A DNA stretch of 64,000 nucleotides from Portulaca oleracea (GCA_029582165.1 CM055888.1:33961408-34025407); one strand, 5' to 3'; shown: positions 1 to 12,230, numbered from the stretch's first letter. The notes: generated by a model from the sequence alone, not told the origin. Numbers and translations: made by a program.

Positions 1-1385
1 ACCTCAAGCAGGCCCAAGAAGCAAATCTGGCCTAAGAAACAACTAAAACCCGCTGGGGTTTTATCCGGCCCAGGGAAAATAAAATCCGCCGGGGTTTTAT
101 TTGAAGGAGAGACGCGCCTTTTTTCCAGATACGTCAGCGATCCGTGTGAGGGAAATTAAAACCCGCTAGGGTTTTAATCTTCAAAGTTAGCGCCAGAAAT
201 CACCATGCAATCCCATGAAAAAAAACCTACGTGAAATTTGACTTTGCTTGACTGAGATCAAAACCCGGTGAGGTTTTCCTTTTGCACGGGGAAGAGAACG
301 TGATTGTAGGGATGTATCCCCCCTCCATTTCCCTCCAAAACATCCATCCTTCACCTATAAATACCCCTTCATTCCACCCTTATTTCATCAATTATTCTCA
401 CCAACTATCATCACTATACTCAAATTCTCTCCATATTCTACTTCTTTCACATAATCACTATTATCATCATCACATTATCCATACACAACCTTCCCCACCA
501 TTCCACACACTTTGCTTTTATCCAAGATCATGGTCAAGCCAAGGGAGCAATCTTCATCCCTCATCAAACGAGGTTTGCTTTCATTATTATTAGTATTGTA
601 TTTAATTGTGTAATTTATGTTTTAAGTTCTTCATTTGTTTTTATTTTGTAATGAAAACCGCATTGTTTTAACGTTGCATTTGCAAGAATATAATGTTGCG
701 AAATTAATTAAACTTCTCCCCGCTCTCTTTCATTTCAAGATCGATTTTAGTAGAGTCTGTTTTCTAATATGCGGATTTGAGAGTTCTTATAATTCTCGAA
801 TTCGTAACCTTACCCCCGAACTTAGAAATCGGGTTCATAGACCGGAGTCATTTATTTCATTTTATGGTTTGTCGATTTCCTTAAATCGACTGGCGACTCT
901 TTCATTCTTTTATAATCCCTTTTAATTATTTAAAAATTTGCATTAAAATAATTAATAATGATTTAACACCATTTTTTTATCAATCCAAGTCCAACCCAAG
1001 ATAAAATGGGCCAGAAATTAACAAAACCCGTACGGGTTTTATTAATTTCTACCCATTTCCTCTGGACCGAGGAAGTGCATGGCCCAGCCGAGAAGGCATT
1101 AAAACCCCAGCGGGTTTTAATGCTTTCTCGCGGACCATTTGCATCCTTTTAGGCCTTGATCCGGTAATGGGTCGGTATTAAATTATTAATAAAATATTTT
1201 AGTGCAATTTCGGGTATTTTAATAATATAAAAAAGATTTGTAAATAAATAAAGCTTTATCACCCAAAGAACGAATTCCGTAAATAAAAATATCCTTATTT
1301 AAGGATTAAGCAACCTTAGTCGGCTCCCGATCGTTTAAGTAGCGCATCACGGGAAAAAGGGGTAACCTTTTCCCTGGGTCCTACA
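1..1385 (+). repeat. LTR-like block (type A), left edge outside window
   Basis: This reads as a long terminal repeat of a Ty3/gypsy element. A promoter-like TATAAATA lies at 357-364 and is followed by a C/T-rich leader. The block ends in GGTCCTACA (1377-1385), the same end seen at 8542-8550, where a primer-binding-like sequence follows. Positions 741-1385 closely match 7990-8550, including the stretch around GGCGACTCTTTC. Six copies of an 18-bp palindrome (AAAACCCG...GGGTTTT) lie at 45, 81, 158, 260, 1023 and 1101. No convincing gene is present; the ORFs at 282-593 and 635-925 are low-complexity translations of the LTR. Lineage (Tat/Retand-like) is inferred from the shared LTR end, not proven. 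Confidence 0.55.
45..1118. promoter_or_regulatory. Six dispersed 18-bp palindromes, AAAACCCG-like
   Basis: Near-perfect inverted repeats with AAAACCC on one side and GGGTTTT on the other sit at 45-62, 81-98, 158-175, 260-277, 1023-1040 and 1101-1118. The copy at 1023-1040 is a perfect palindrome. Four copies lie upstream of the TATA-like box at 357 and two near the LTR end. The even size and dyad symmetry suggest binding sites for a dimeric protein or small cruciforms. That role is inference; the palindromes themselves are read directly from the sequence. Confidence 0.5.
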
Positions 1386-1961
1386 CCACCACCTGAGGAA
1401 AGTTGTAACGTCCACTACCCCACTGTGTGGCGTCCGCGACAGCAATGTCGCGCCCATGAAGACACCGTCGCACCTCTTCTTGCTCGCGTTCTTCTTCTTT
1501 GCTGCGTTCTTGACGATCGCGCGTGATGGGCTTGTCATGACACGTGTTTTGTGTGTTAAATGCAGTGTTCTGTTTTAAATTTTCCCCATTAGTATAAGTA
1601 CCCCCTTAGCTTATTTTCTAGGGAGCTTTTGATGATTATGAATATGCTTATGCATTGGTTAGGGTTTCCCCTAATTTTCTCCCAAAAATCTTGATTATTT
1701 TATCCAAGTTATTTTGATGGTGTTTCAAGTCATCTCTTTATTGATCATTTGGTGGATTTTTCCTTTATGATGATCATGGTGGGGTGTTAGGCCATTGGTG
1801 GTGGTTTTACCTTTATCCATGGGTCATATTCAATCCTATTTGGTGCTCAAGCTACTTGTTCTTGGTTGATTTTGGTTCCTTCGTATTGTTATTGTTCAAG
1901 TTCGAGGCTATTATTATTAAATTCAAGCATGGATGATTGAGTTTTGCTTCACTTTCAACTC
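1386..1961 (+). repeat. Direct repeat copy 1 (partial LTR, type B)
   Basis: This segment is nearly identical to 7318-7923. It starts at CCACCACCTGAG in both copies and runs to ACTTTCAACTCTA, and both contain a TATA-like GTATAA followed by ACCCCCTTAGC. The two copies bracket a gag-like remnant (5223-7070), so the simplest reading is a 5' and a 3' LTR fragment of one non-autonomous gypsy element. Copy 1 abuts the type A LTR end at 1385 directly, without a primer-binding site, so the left junction is a truncation or recombination point. Confidence 0.6.
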
Positions 1962-2290
1962 TAGACCTGGCAACTCTCGACCCGACTCGGAAACCCGACC
2001 CAAATCGACCCGCAAAAAATGGGTTTTGAACACGAAATTCCGACCCGGGACCCGAGAATGACCCAACCCAAAGAACCCGGCAAAAAATGGGTATGGTCAG
2101 GTCAGGTTTGGGTCGAACCGTTGGGTCAGACACTTTAATTTTAAGTGTTTTGTCTACTTTGGCCTTGTGCAAAAAAAAGGCCCATTTCATGAAAATTAAG
2201 GCCCAAAAGTAAAATATTGGGTGGCTTTGGAAAGTTATGCGTAGAGAGAGACATACAAATGAAATAATCAATTAACAAATGACCAAAATA
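1962..2290. mobile_element. hAT-type MITE remnant (left end)
   Basis: The segment opens with TAGACCTGGCA, the same terminal sequence as the complete hAT MITE at 33746, and is rich in the same CCCGACCC / GGGTTTTGAACACG body. It interrupts the type B repeat exactly where copy 2 continues as TATGGTCATG (7922). No matching right terminus or 8-bp target duplication was found, so this is a truncated copy whose right limit is approximate. Confidence 0.45.
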
Positions 2291-3968
2291 AAATCCTAAC
2301 TCCAATCCCTCACTTCTAGAGCCTAACTCCAACGTCCTCACTTCTAAAGCCTGTTCCTATCACATAACTGGTCTTCACCTGAAAACAAAACATTCACAAC
2401 ATGAGGGGGAAACCATAATAATGTCTACCCCTAACTGTCAAAACAGTTTAAAAATCATTTCAATTCATTTAGGGGAGGGGAACAAGTCAAACTTTTTCGC
2501 AACTCATTTGAATCCCAACCCAACATAACCAGAGTGCAGAAATAACATAACTTAGAAACAACAGTATTAGCTTTCAACTCAGAAAAGACCCGACGTTGCA
2601 GAAAACTCAACTGACTTTTCAAACTCAGAATCAGACATCAGAAATCAAAAATCAAAAACAGAATAAACCTTTCCTCAAAAAACAATCATAATTTTATTAT
2701 GTGGGCGGGATTTGCCTATCCCCAGAATATCAGAACTCATAATCAGAACAGAATTTCAAATCCTCAGAATCAAAATATGGATGGCCAGTCCTAGAAACAG
2801 AATCAGATGTGTGCACAATCTCAGAAATATATCAGGACTCCCCGATCTCTTGATAACTCCCCTGCAGGAACAGATCCTGGTCTTTGGGTTGTTACCCGCA
2901 ACTCGCTTATGGTTTCACTTTGATTATTAGTATCTTATGAAGTTCAGACGTCAGACTTTGAACAAACCCAACCTAGTTTCCAAAACCGACAAAATAAAAC
3001 TCTGACTTTAAAAGACTGTCACATTTTACTCAACTCAGAAAAGAACTCACAGACATCCAAATCAGCCAGTCCAACTTTACAGAAAATCCCTGTACGGGAT
3101 GCATGCTTCATAAAACAGATTAAAATCACAAAGTAGATAAAAGAATATCCCAATGGGGATTAGGATATAGACATTACCTGAACAACTTCTCTTTACTGCA
3201 ACACTTACACACGGGAGCTAACTATCGCGTCGTCTCGCTCGGACCTAGAATTCGAATATAAATTTCTAAAATTAATACTCCCTACGATAATTAGTTACGC
3301 ACGAATCCTACCCTACCCCCAACCTTAACACTCTCTCATTAGTTAGTAATACATGTAACGAGCACAACTATCATGAAAACACGAACATTACACACACCTT
3401 TTCTACAAGAATATTAATGAAATCGATACGACACATTTAAAGAAGTAAACGATATTGTCACGACAATAATAACATTAAAGTAAGGTCTCGAACTTAACTC
3501 ATATAACAACTTAACCACATGAAAAACTTAATACTAATAACATGAAACCTTATAGTACTACTAATCATGAAACTTTAAAATAATAACATGAAACTTTAAA
3601 ACTAAAAAAAAATAAAACTTTAATACCAAAATACATGAAACTTCAATACTAAGAAATATGAAACTTTAATAATACTAATAACATGAACTTTAGAATAATA
3701 ACATGAAACTCTAAAATAATAACATGAAACTAATAACATGAACTTTATAATAATAACATGAAACTTTAAAATAAAATCATGAAACTAATAATAATAATAA
3801 CATGAAACTTTATGATAAAATCATGTAACTAATAATAATAATAACATGAACCTTTAAATAATATGGAAACCTAATAATGTCATGGAAACTTAATAATAAT
3901 ACAATAACTTAATAATAACTTGGAACTTAGTAATAGTAATATGAAACTTAATAATAACTTATGAAAAC

Positions 3969-3970
<2 letters not shown>

Positions 3971-4015
<45 letters not shown>
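3971..4015. repeat. (AAT)n microsatellite
   Basis: An uninterrupted AAT/ATA trinucleotide run of about 15 units sits inside a wider AT-rich region. That region is built of degenerate ACATGAAACTTTAATAATA-like units. Confidence 0.9.
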
Positions 4016-4017
<2 letters not shown>

Positions 4018-4274
4018 GAAACTTAATAACTTATGAAAACTAATAATAATAACATGAAACTTAATAATAACTTATGAAACTTTAATAATAACTTATAATA
4101 TGAAACTTATTAATAGTAATAATATGAAAACTTAATAAAAACATGAAATATCAAAGACATTAAACACTAAACCCTAAGAAATTCTAACAAAACCCAAACT
4201 CATATAACCCTAATATCACAACCCACCATTTCACCATCACTTCACCACCATTTCCCCACCATCAAAAACAAGAA

Positions 4275-4284
4275 GGGGGGGGGG

Positions 4285-4327
<43 letters not shown>
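4275..4327. repeat. G-run followed by (GA)n microsatellite
   Basis: A G homopolymer of about 13 bases passes directly into about 20 GA units. On the minus strand this is a (TC)n tract downstream of the putative LTR TATA box. Confidence 0.9.
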
Positions 4328-4328
<1 letters not shown>

Positions 4329-5222
4329 AACCGAGCTAGGGTGGTCGACGGTGATGCTACTGTGACGACAGAGGATGGTGGTCGGCAGCTCGGAGGTTGA
4401 CGTCGTCGTCGGTTCGGTCAAAGCTGGGCAAAACCGAGAAATGAGAAGAGGACACAGAGGGGGAGGAGTCGGGTTGGTGCATCACTAGTGAGGTTCGCCG
4501 GTGTCGAGGCGGTGGTCGTCGGTGTTGGGCATCGTCAGGATCGGTGGGGGACGCCGGAGGTGCCGCGGTGGCCGTCGGTGCAGTGGCAACGAGCTGGGTT
4601 TTTGGGAGCCCAAAAATAGGGCATAACAGGGTGCTCGGGTGGTGTTCGGAGGTGTTATGGGTGGTTGTGGCTGCCGGAAAAACAACCGGAGGGAGGAGGG
4701 AGGTGGAAGAGGGGAGGAGGAGGAGAAGGAATGTGGGAGATCGGCGGTGTGATGGTGATGTTGATGAATGACGGGGAGGGAACGTTGTGGCTCGACGTGA
4801 ACATGCAATTGCCCAGCAGATATAAAGAGGAAGGAAAGAGAGAGGGGGGGAATGCATGCTGTTTGGGGGGGGGGAATATCTGGTTCGAATTTTCCAAATG
4901 GGAGGGAATTAGGGTAAATTAAGGGGGAAAACTAGGTTAGAAAAATGAGTAAAAAGAAACCTAAATTTATTTTAGCACATCTCATAGGAACTCTCTCCTA
5001 AAATCAACACCTTTTCTAAAACAGATCCCACAAACAAATCCTAATAAAATTAACCGATAACCAAAAATTTCCTAACTGGTATTTTTCAGTTACTAAAAAT
5101 TCCAAGTAACCTACTCGCGGTCCTTAAAGCTCCACGTGATAACAACTCATATAAATAAATGAAAAATAATGCACGTCAGGAATTTTAACGGTAATAATAA
5201 TTGAATTTTTCGGGGTTTTACA

Positions 5223-7070
5223 GAAAATAGCTCCAATCGAGAGAAGTCGAGCCAACACCAAAGTTCTTGAGTTCTAGCCATCGAGGACTGAATCTCTGCC
5301 TGCGAGAATCGATTCTCCACCATCCAGCGAACTCTTGACAACCTTAAGGTCCAAGTGAACAACCTAGCCCAAGAGTGCCAAAGACAACCCCGAGATGAAC
5401 GTCGGAGACCCGCACGAAGTCCTATCCGTCCTCCTCCCTCCTCCGAGTCGAGTGACGATGATAGAGGCTCCTTTCGATGCCATCATCGATGAGAAATGGT
5501 TGAGAAGCCCCTACGGGATGAATTCCATGATATCAAGAACAAAATTCCGGAATTCAACGGCTACAACGGCCCAAAAGACTATCTTGAATGGGTCCAAATC
5601 TTGGAGAGAATTTTTGCAACTAAGGAGTATAGTGATGAACAATCCTTCAAATTTGCAAGATCGAAACTCACTAAGGTTGCATCTCTTTAGTTTGCGGGCG
5701 TCAAATTGCAAAGGACTATGGAGGGTCGATCGGAAATCGTTTCAAGGACGAGGCTAAAGCGATTAACGGATCGAAAATTCTTGCCTAACACTTGCAAGCG
5801 TGAGGTTAACCATGAACCCATTTCATCACTTGATGGGCAAAGAAGAATTAAGCAAGCAAAGGTCAATCTCATGCCTAACGAAGGTCCTTCCCTTGATCCA
5901 TGTGAGCCCCTTGGCGATATTGTTGAAGCTCCATGCCAAGAGGAGGATGAGAACATTGATCTTGCCCTTCCTCTCGTCTTTACGGAAGAATCCCAACAAG
6001 AAGCTCTGATGATCATCTCAACATCGCTTTTTGAGGAGTCAAGCAACAACGGAGTTGTAACCAACACCTCTCATGGCCTAGTCATTTATGATCTCCCTTA
6101 TGAGAAGAATGAGGTAACTTCAAACTCACCTATGAAATTCATTGAGATTTGCTTGGATGTTAGATGTTGCGACATAAAGTCTTTGGGTGAGTCGTGCATG
6201 ACCTTTGGGAGACACTGGTTGTTTGAGAATGTTTGTTGGCATGATAAGTTGCATGATGAGCGTGTGATGTCCTCGATCGAAAATTCTCTATGCTTGGAGT
6301 GGAATGCTAAGAATCTCAGTGTTCGATTGGTGTCTAGTGACAAGTTTAGGTTTGATGGAGCCATGATTCTAGTTCCTCCCATGTTAATCAACTCGTGTTT
6401 GTGTCGTCCATCAATGAATATTGCTTGTATGTTGGTCGTTGTGATATGAATTATTTGAATATGCCATACATGATATTTGGGCGACATTGGTTATTCGAGG
6501 ATATGTTGTTGATTGGGTACTATTTGAAGTTCGATATGCAAAATTTGTGCGATTGTGTGTTGAGTGAAGAACATTTACTTGGCTTTGATTGCATGAATCC
6601 CTTAAACCCACATCAAAACAAGACCTGGGTGGGAAGTGAGTTGAGGAACCTCTTATCGAGCGAAACACGGGATGAGTGTGCTCTTGGTGAGGGCAAGCGA
6701 CCCCTAGCTTTGTCTTTGATGAGTAGCAAGCATAGTGAGGTTGAGGGTTCCCTAACTCCACAAAAGTTTCCTCCTTCCGTCCTTTGTCCTTCACCGCCAA
6801 GCCTCTTCAAGAATTCCTATGTCTTCAAGCAGGGTGGAGTTTATAACATGGTCATGATCGGTTTGGTGGAGGGTTCGTGTAATGGTTGGCCGAATCATGG
6901 AACGCGCATTCATTTTAACTCCCAAAAGTTAAGGGCAACTCTTTTTCAAGAAGGGGAGTATGGAGCGTATCGCGCTGGAGCCCAACCCCCAAAATGCATA
7001 GCCTTCAAGTCTTTCCGCACCCCCTCCCGAGAACACGAGAGCAACAACTCCTAGATCGGGGATGGAGTCC
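5223..7070 (+). pseudogene. Non-autonomous Ty3/gypsy internal remnant (gag-like plus degenerate pol leftovers)
   Basis: Frame-broken coding text resembles a Ty3/gypsy gag capsid domain. Around 5540-5690 it reads as IPEFNGYNGPKDYLEW...SKLTKVASL, the position where gag proteins carry the Y/W-rich capsid core. After a stop it continues in another frame, with RLTDRKFLPNTCK near 5755. The rest (5706-7054) has two fairly long plus-strand ORFs containing two copies of a (T/I)FGRHWLFE motif (near 6200 and 6475) and ends in ATLFQEGEYG, resembling the 3' tail of gypsy polyproteins. No protease, RT or integrase motifs are visible, so the element depended on others. The flanking direct repeats (1386-1961, 7318-7923) fit LTRs. 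Confidence 0.55.
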
Positions 7071-7923
7071 ATTTCAAGGTGGACCCAAGACCTTGGAGGC
7101 GTATTCGGATCATCACCGGGTGTGGCATCCACTATAAGTGGGGTCCTGGCCCTCGGGACAGTATTGGGTCGTCCCAGGAACGAAGAGCGAGGTGGAATCA
7201 AGGTTCAGAAGTGACCCGAGCAAAGACTTGCAAGATGGGAGGCTTTCAAGCAAAAGAACATGCAGAAGCAAGGGTAACACCCGCTACGGTGTCCATAACA
7301 CCCGCTACGCCTGACAACCACCACCTGAGCAGAGCTGTAACGCTCGCTACCCCACTGTGTGGCGCCCGCAACATCACTTGTCGCGCCCGCGAGCACAACC
7401 GTCGCACCCGCGACCACCTGCTACTCGCCATTACTGTTGCTGCGTTGCTGACCAGCCGCGCCCACGACCAACCCGTGACACCCGCGACGGGCTTGTTGCG
7501 ACGCGTGTTTTGTGTGTTAAACGCAGTGTTTTACTTTAATTTTCCCCATTAGTATAATTACCCCCTTAGCTTATTTTCTAGGCAAGTTTTGATGATTATG
7601 AACATGCTTATGCATTGGTTAGGGTTTCCCCTAATTTTCTCCCAAAAGTCTTGAGTACTTTATCCATGTTATTTTGGTGGTGTTTCAAGTCATCTCTTTA
7701 TTGATCATTTGGTGGATTTTTCCTTTATAATGATCATGGTGGGGTGTTAGGCCATTGGCGGTGGTTCTACCTTTATCCAAGGGTCATATCCAATCCCATT
7801 TGGTGCTCAAGCTACTTGTTCTTGGTTGATTTTGGTTCCTTCTTATTGTTATTGTTCAAGTTCAAGGCTATTATTATTAAATTCAAGCATGGATGATTGA
7901 GTTTTGCTTCACTTTCAACTCTA
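7071..7923 (+). repeat. Direct repeat copy 2 with upstream LTR-like sequence (type B LTR)
   Basis: From 7318 this matches 1386-1961 at high identity. The part before it (7071-7317) has no counterpart at the left copy and may be the 5' portion of the LTR that the left copy lost. GC-rich repeated phrases of the form GYAACACCCGCTACG (7270-7310) are present. ORFs at 7079-7552 and on the opposite strand are not protein-like and are treated as shadows. Confidence 0.5.
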
Positions 7924-8550
7924 TGGTCATGGGTGTTCATTGGGTTTGTCTCATCTCCAACTCAAGCTATCATTAATCCCCTCCACGCACACGCTCCAGT
8001 CTATTTTCTAACAGGCGGATTTGAGAATTATTTTAATTCTCAAATTCATAACCTTGCCCCCGAACTTAGAATTCGGGTTCGTAGACCGGAGTCATTTTTA
8101 TTATTTTATGGTTTGTCGGTTTCCTTAAATCGGCTGGCGACTCTTTCTTTTTTTTATATAATCTCTTTTTATTATTTAACATGAATGTTTATTACGTCGA
8201 AAGAATTTATAAAATAATTTACATAATTCCATATTCCGATCCGGAGTCCGCTCAAAAGAAAATACCATAGAAATTATTAAAGGTCACATGGCCTTTGAAT
8301 TTTCTAAGTATTCTCTATTAGGTTTTGGTCCGGATTCGAATCGGATTTTATGTAAAACTATTTGTAAATAATTTGATGTAATTTCAAACATGTGAATAAT
8401 GAAAATTGATTATTGAATAAATAAAAAGTTACCCCCCGGAAATGAATTTCATAAAATAAAAATATCCTTATTTAAGGATTAAGCAACCTTAGTCGGCTCT
8501 TGATCGTTTGAGTAGCGCATCATGGAAAGGGTTTTTTCCGGGGTCCTACA
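7924..8550 (+). repeat. LTR 3' portion (type A relative) before primer site
   Basis: Positions 7990-8550 match 741-1385, including CCCCCGAACTTAGAATTCGG, GGCGACTCTTTC and the AAGGATTAAGCAACCTTAGTC block. It ends GGTCCTACA at 8550 and is followed two bases later by TTGGCGACTCCACTGG, a primer-binding-like sequence. It is therefore read as the 3' end (U5) of the 5' LTR of the Tat element that follows. Confidence 0.6.
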
Positions 8551-8552
8551 GA

Positions 8553-8568
8553 TTGGCGACTCCACTGG
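8553..8568 (+). other. Primer-binding-site-like sequence of the Tat element
   Basis: TTGGCGACTCCACTGG follows the LTR end by two bases. TGGCGACTC... primer sites that pair with a tRNA 3' end are usual for Tat/Ogre-type elements. The tRNA identity (probably Arg) is from general knowledge and was not checked. Confidence 0.5.
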
Positions 8569-9870
8569 AGAATTAAACTTAAAAAGAGGGTAAAACTTGA
8601 AAAAATCAAGTTGATTTGAAATTGTAAAAGGGAGAAATTTTGTTTATTTCACGATTTTATTATTCTTTTAGGCATATTGCATACCGAGCTACTACACGGG
8701 TCTTTTGACACGAGAGCACAAAGGCGACGGTTTAAGATTAACCTAGGATTTTTACCCAAGAGCGGGCGGCCACTACTTTGTGATGCACTCTACATCGCCA
8801 AGCATTTGGTCTCTCCTCTCATCCATGTTATACTCTGAGGCTTCCTTGAAGTCCGACGAGCAACACCTCACACACTTTATTCATAAACTTTATATGGGTG
8901 AAGTGCACCGAGGGAAGAACATGTGGTATGCCATCTTATCCCAACCTTAGTAATCCTGAATGTAAAACCTTGGTTTAGGGTACCCCTCATATTGTATGCT
9001 ATGTGAATATATGTTCCCCTTCCCTTTTCTTATTGCAAAGAGTCGACCCTAGTTTGAGGCTTCATTCTAGTCCATATAAAATTCATTGGGTTGAGAAGAA
9101 GATTATTTATTAATTAAGATAATTAACCCAAAAGCATTATGGCAAGCCCAGTGGACAGGCCCATTTATGTACAAAGGTTGATTATTTTAATTAACAAATA
9201 AAAATTGACTCACTTTTGATGATATTATATAGCCCTTTACGATGTTCTCTTAATAAAGGTCCAAAAAAAATCTAATTAAAGTCCAACAAAATCTAATTAA
9301 AGTCCAACAAAGTCAATGGATAGCGTCTTAGACTGTACAATAGTCACTAAGCTTGAGTAAATTAATTTATAGATTTAATTATTAAATATATCACATTTTT
9401 GGTACGCCCGTTGTTAGGCCCAACCATATTGGATTTACAAATTAAGCCTATAAAATAATTATAACTCGCTTATTGTTGCCTTTAGTCATCCTTTACAATA
9501 TCCATTTTCCTTGAGTAGAAAAAAGGGTTAAAATAAAATGAAATAAAAATAGGTTGTCGGTCTTGTTGAACATTATATTAGTCCGCATAATAGTCAACGT
9601 AGCTAGAGCTGTCTGAGTTTGTTGGGCCAAGTTACGGATTCTCCTTAAAATGGTCGGCCTGTGGATTGGGCCAATCCGAATTGAGAAACACTGACTTGCG
9701 CCTTCCAACTTACGAATAACTCGCTATATTTGACTTTACTCGGCCCTTTATAATGCTCTGGTGTTAAGTTCATATAGAGTTAGGTCATGCACTCCCAAAA
9801 AGTGGGTGAGTCTCTTGTGTCAGCATATAGGCGTCGAGTCTGTTAGGGTCTCATATAGGTCTTTTAGGCC
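8569..9870 (+). other. Untranslated leader of the Tat element
   Basis: About 1.3 kb between the primer-like site and the first gag-like frame holds no convincing ORF. The short minus ORF at 9493-9708 has no family resemblance. Long leaders are normal in Tat-lineage elements. Confidence 0.5.
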
Positions 9871-11657
9871 ATGCATAGGGTAGAAAGTGTCAGAGAAAAA
9901 CATCGGGTTTTAACTAAGAATTTCCATGCAGGAACAATTGGAGATCGACTAACAGCTCGCATTAGAGATCCACGCACCGGTCGTTTGGTTCCAAATCTCC
10001 ATTACAATCCATCTACTACTCGAGATTGCATCATGTCTGGAGAACAATTCCAAGAGGTTCTTGTCCAAAGCACTGAGGCCAACATCACAAAGCATCTGGA
10101 AGAGTTGTACACCAAGATGTAGGGACTGGTGTTTGTTAGTACCTTAGAGCAGGAGCATAAGATAGGGAAGAGGCTTAATGAGCAACAACAAGTCATGGAT
10201 GGCGTGCTGCAAGCCATCACCAAGATCAACAGCAAATTGGGTTTGAATACTGAAGAGGACGATGAAGAGGTTCATGGATATGAATCTGAGCCTAAGCTTG
10301 TCAAAACATAAGTTGAATCTGGAAAGGCTAAGACAGTCTCGGAGACACCCAAGTCTATAGGGGACTCTGTTGTCAAAGCCCTTGCCCATTTAGCCTATCC
10401 TCAAAATTGCTGACAAAATTGAGGTGGCTAACATCAAGTTCAGGCCATCTGAGAACCCTACTCATCACATTGAGGAATTCATGAGGCTAGCACCGCTAAA
10501 CCGGATTGATGTCAGCTTATATTCCACAGTCTTCCCATCCACTCTAGATGGAGAAGCCAAGGTGTGGTATCATGCTTTACCACCTCAGATCAAAGCTAAT
10601 TAGAATGAATTATTCAAGGCATTCATCACTCATTATAGTCGCATCCAGAAGAAGCAAGCTACTGTGGATGACTTGACCACCATGAAACAAAAGGACGATG
10701 AATCCTTTTTGGAGTACTTCGAGAGGTGGAACACCAAGCTGTCCCATATTAATGAAACTACACCCCTCCGCCTGCAGTTGTCCACTTTCAAGTAGGGACT
10801 CAAGAGCAGTTTATCCCGACACTTGGGATACCATGTCATTAAGGACTTCGATTATCTGAAGGACATCTATGTCCAAATAGAACCCATGAGTAATGACAAA
10901 ACTACCGCACCTGGTTGGAAAGGTTCTAGCTCCAACAAGAGGGCTACTAGTGCAATAGCCACCCTCCTAAAATTGTTGAGACTAATTCCATCCAACGCAA
11001 AGCACCTTTTGTGCCAAAATACGAGACCTACATACCATTGGATGTTTCTTATACCCAGGCTCTCTACAGGCTGGTCAAGAAGGGTATCTTGATTTTCCCT
11101 TACCAAAAGAGGAGCCAAAGATCATAGGTAGGAATTGGGATGCTAACCAATTCTACCGATACCATCGTTGCCGGAGGCATGATACCAAAATATGTTGGAC
11201 TCTTAAGAACAAAATCGAAGACATAATAAGGGCAGGGATGCTCCCTATGCCAAAAGCAGCAAAGAAACCCAGCAACATGGATAATCCTATGCCTGAGCAC
11301 ACAAATGCTATCTTCAGTGAGGTCTCTCTCTTCGACCCCTCCTCCTTGATTGTCGAAGTAGGTCAACCAATCCCAGGGATATTTGGGATAGAGGAAGAAT
11401 TATTCATCCATGACATTTGGGATAGTAGTGATAATGATGAGTACGAGCCTTCTGAAGGAGATTGGATCGAGGAAGATGATCAGGCATCGGGTGGTGTAGC
11501 ATTTCTCACTTGGTCTGGTCGCCGCAACAATAGGAACACTACCACGCCAATGGTTGTCCCTAACTCTACTCCAGTGGCTGGCAACGACAATCAAACTCCT
11601 CTAGAAGATCCTCTTCTCACCCAGCTCAAGAAGACCAAAGTTGAGGTCACCATCTGA
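9871..11657 (+). pseudogene. gag of the Tat element (broken)
   Basis: The structural (capsid/nucleocapsid) polyprotein that would form the cytoplasmic particle. The first part (9871-10311) is one frame with a single stop at 10120-10122. The capsid core lies at about 10410-10900 in another frame, with readable pieces such as KIEVANIKFRPSENPTHHIE, FPSTLDGEAKVWYHALPP and FLEYFERWNTKLSHI, typical of the retrotrans_gag domain. A Cys/His knuckle-like HRCRRHDTKICWTLKNKIE follows near 11160-11220. The acidic tail (11238-11657) leads to protease. Several stops and frame changes mean no intact product. Confidence 0.7.
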
Positions 11658-11834
11658 CAACTGATGTGCACATCGCAAGCTCATGGGAAAAAGATGCTAG
11701 ATGCCCTCAATGCGCTGACTGTACCTCCTACAATGACCCCTGAGTCCTTGGTCGCTCATTTGACCGCCAACCAGGGGATAATTGCCTTTGGAGATGAAGA
11801 CTAGCCTTAAGGAGGAGCGTCCCACAACAAAGCC

Positions 11835-12230
11835 ATGTACCTTACAGTACAATGCTCCAATAAGACTATTCCCTTGGTGCTAGTAGACAATGGATCAGTT
11901 GTGAATGTGTGCCCTTGGACAACGGCACAGAAGTTGGGAGTTCAGCAGCAACACTTGATACAAAATGAGGTACAGCTTCGAGGATATGATAACTCTCCTC
12001 GAAAATCAGTTGGATCCATAATTCTACATATTGCCATGGACCATATCACTCGGAATGTTAAATTTGTGGCACTTGACATCCCCGCCTCCTTCAATCTACT
12101 TTTAGGTAGGTCGTGGCTTCATGAGTGTAATGCCATAGCATCTACTCTACACCAGAAAGTGAAGATGTTAGTCCAAGGTCAAGTGATCACGATCTCAGGA
12201 GAACCTATCAATGCAGTATTTACCCCCTAA
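11835..12230 (+). pseudogene. Retropepsin-like aspartic protease of the Tat element
   Basis: An open 131-codon stretch. It has the catalytic-loop form LVLVDNGSVVNVCP (Asp at residue 18 of this ORF; DNG in place of DTG is usual in this lineage). The second half contains FNLLLGRSWLHECNAIAST, the flap/LLGRPW-type conserved end of plant gypsy proteases. It would cleave the Gag-Pol polyprotein. No fusion to the upstream gag frame is preserved. Confidence 0.8.

Larger units (their letters stand above)
2291..5222 (-). repeat. Probable large LTR on the minus strand
   Basis: Read on the minus strand the block starts TGTAAAACCCCGAAAA at 5222, a start typical of long chromovirus (Tekay/Del-like) LTRs. 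It contains a TATA-like TTTATAT near 4820 and a long C/T- and Pro/Ser-coding low-complexity stretch after it. It also contains degenerate repeats of ACATGAAACTTTAATAATA (about 3480-4150), an (AAT)n run and a (GA)n run. It splits the non-autonomous gypsy remnant that resumes at 5223. The left border and target duplication were not found, so the LTR call is moderate. No gene is supported here; the minus ORF 4357-4857 is low-complexity. Confidence 0.35.

Noticed and set aside
282..593. 103-codon ORF after a TATA-like sequence
   Set aside because: It is a C/T-rich LTR leader; residues are a monotonous His/Ser/Pro mix with no conserved feature.
2712..2930. 72-codon ORF in the 2291-5222 block
   Set aside because: Short, no motif, inside LTR-like sequence with repeated CAGAA phrases.
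4357..4857. 166-codon minus ORF rich in Pro, Ser and Thr
   Set aside because: It lies in a low-complexity, GC-rich stretch of a putative LTR, overlaps several equally open frames on both strands and has no domain.
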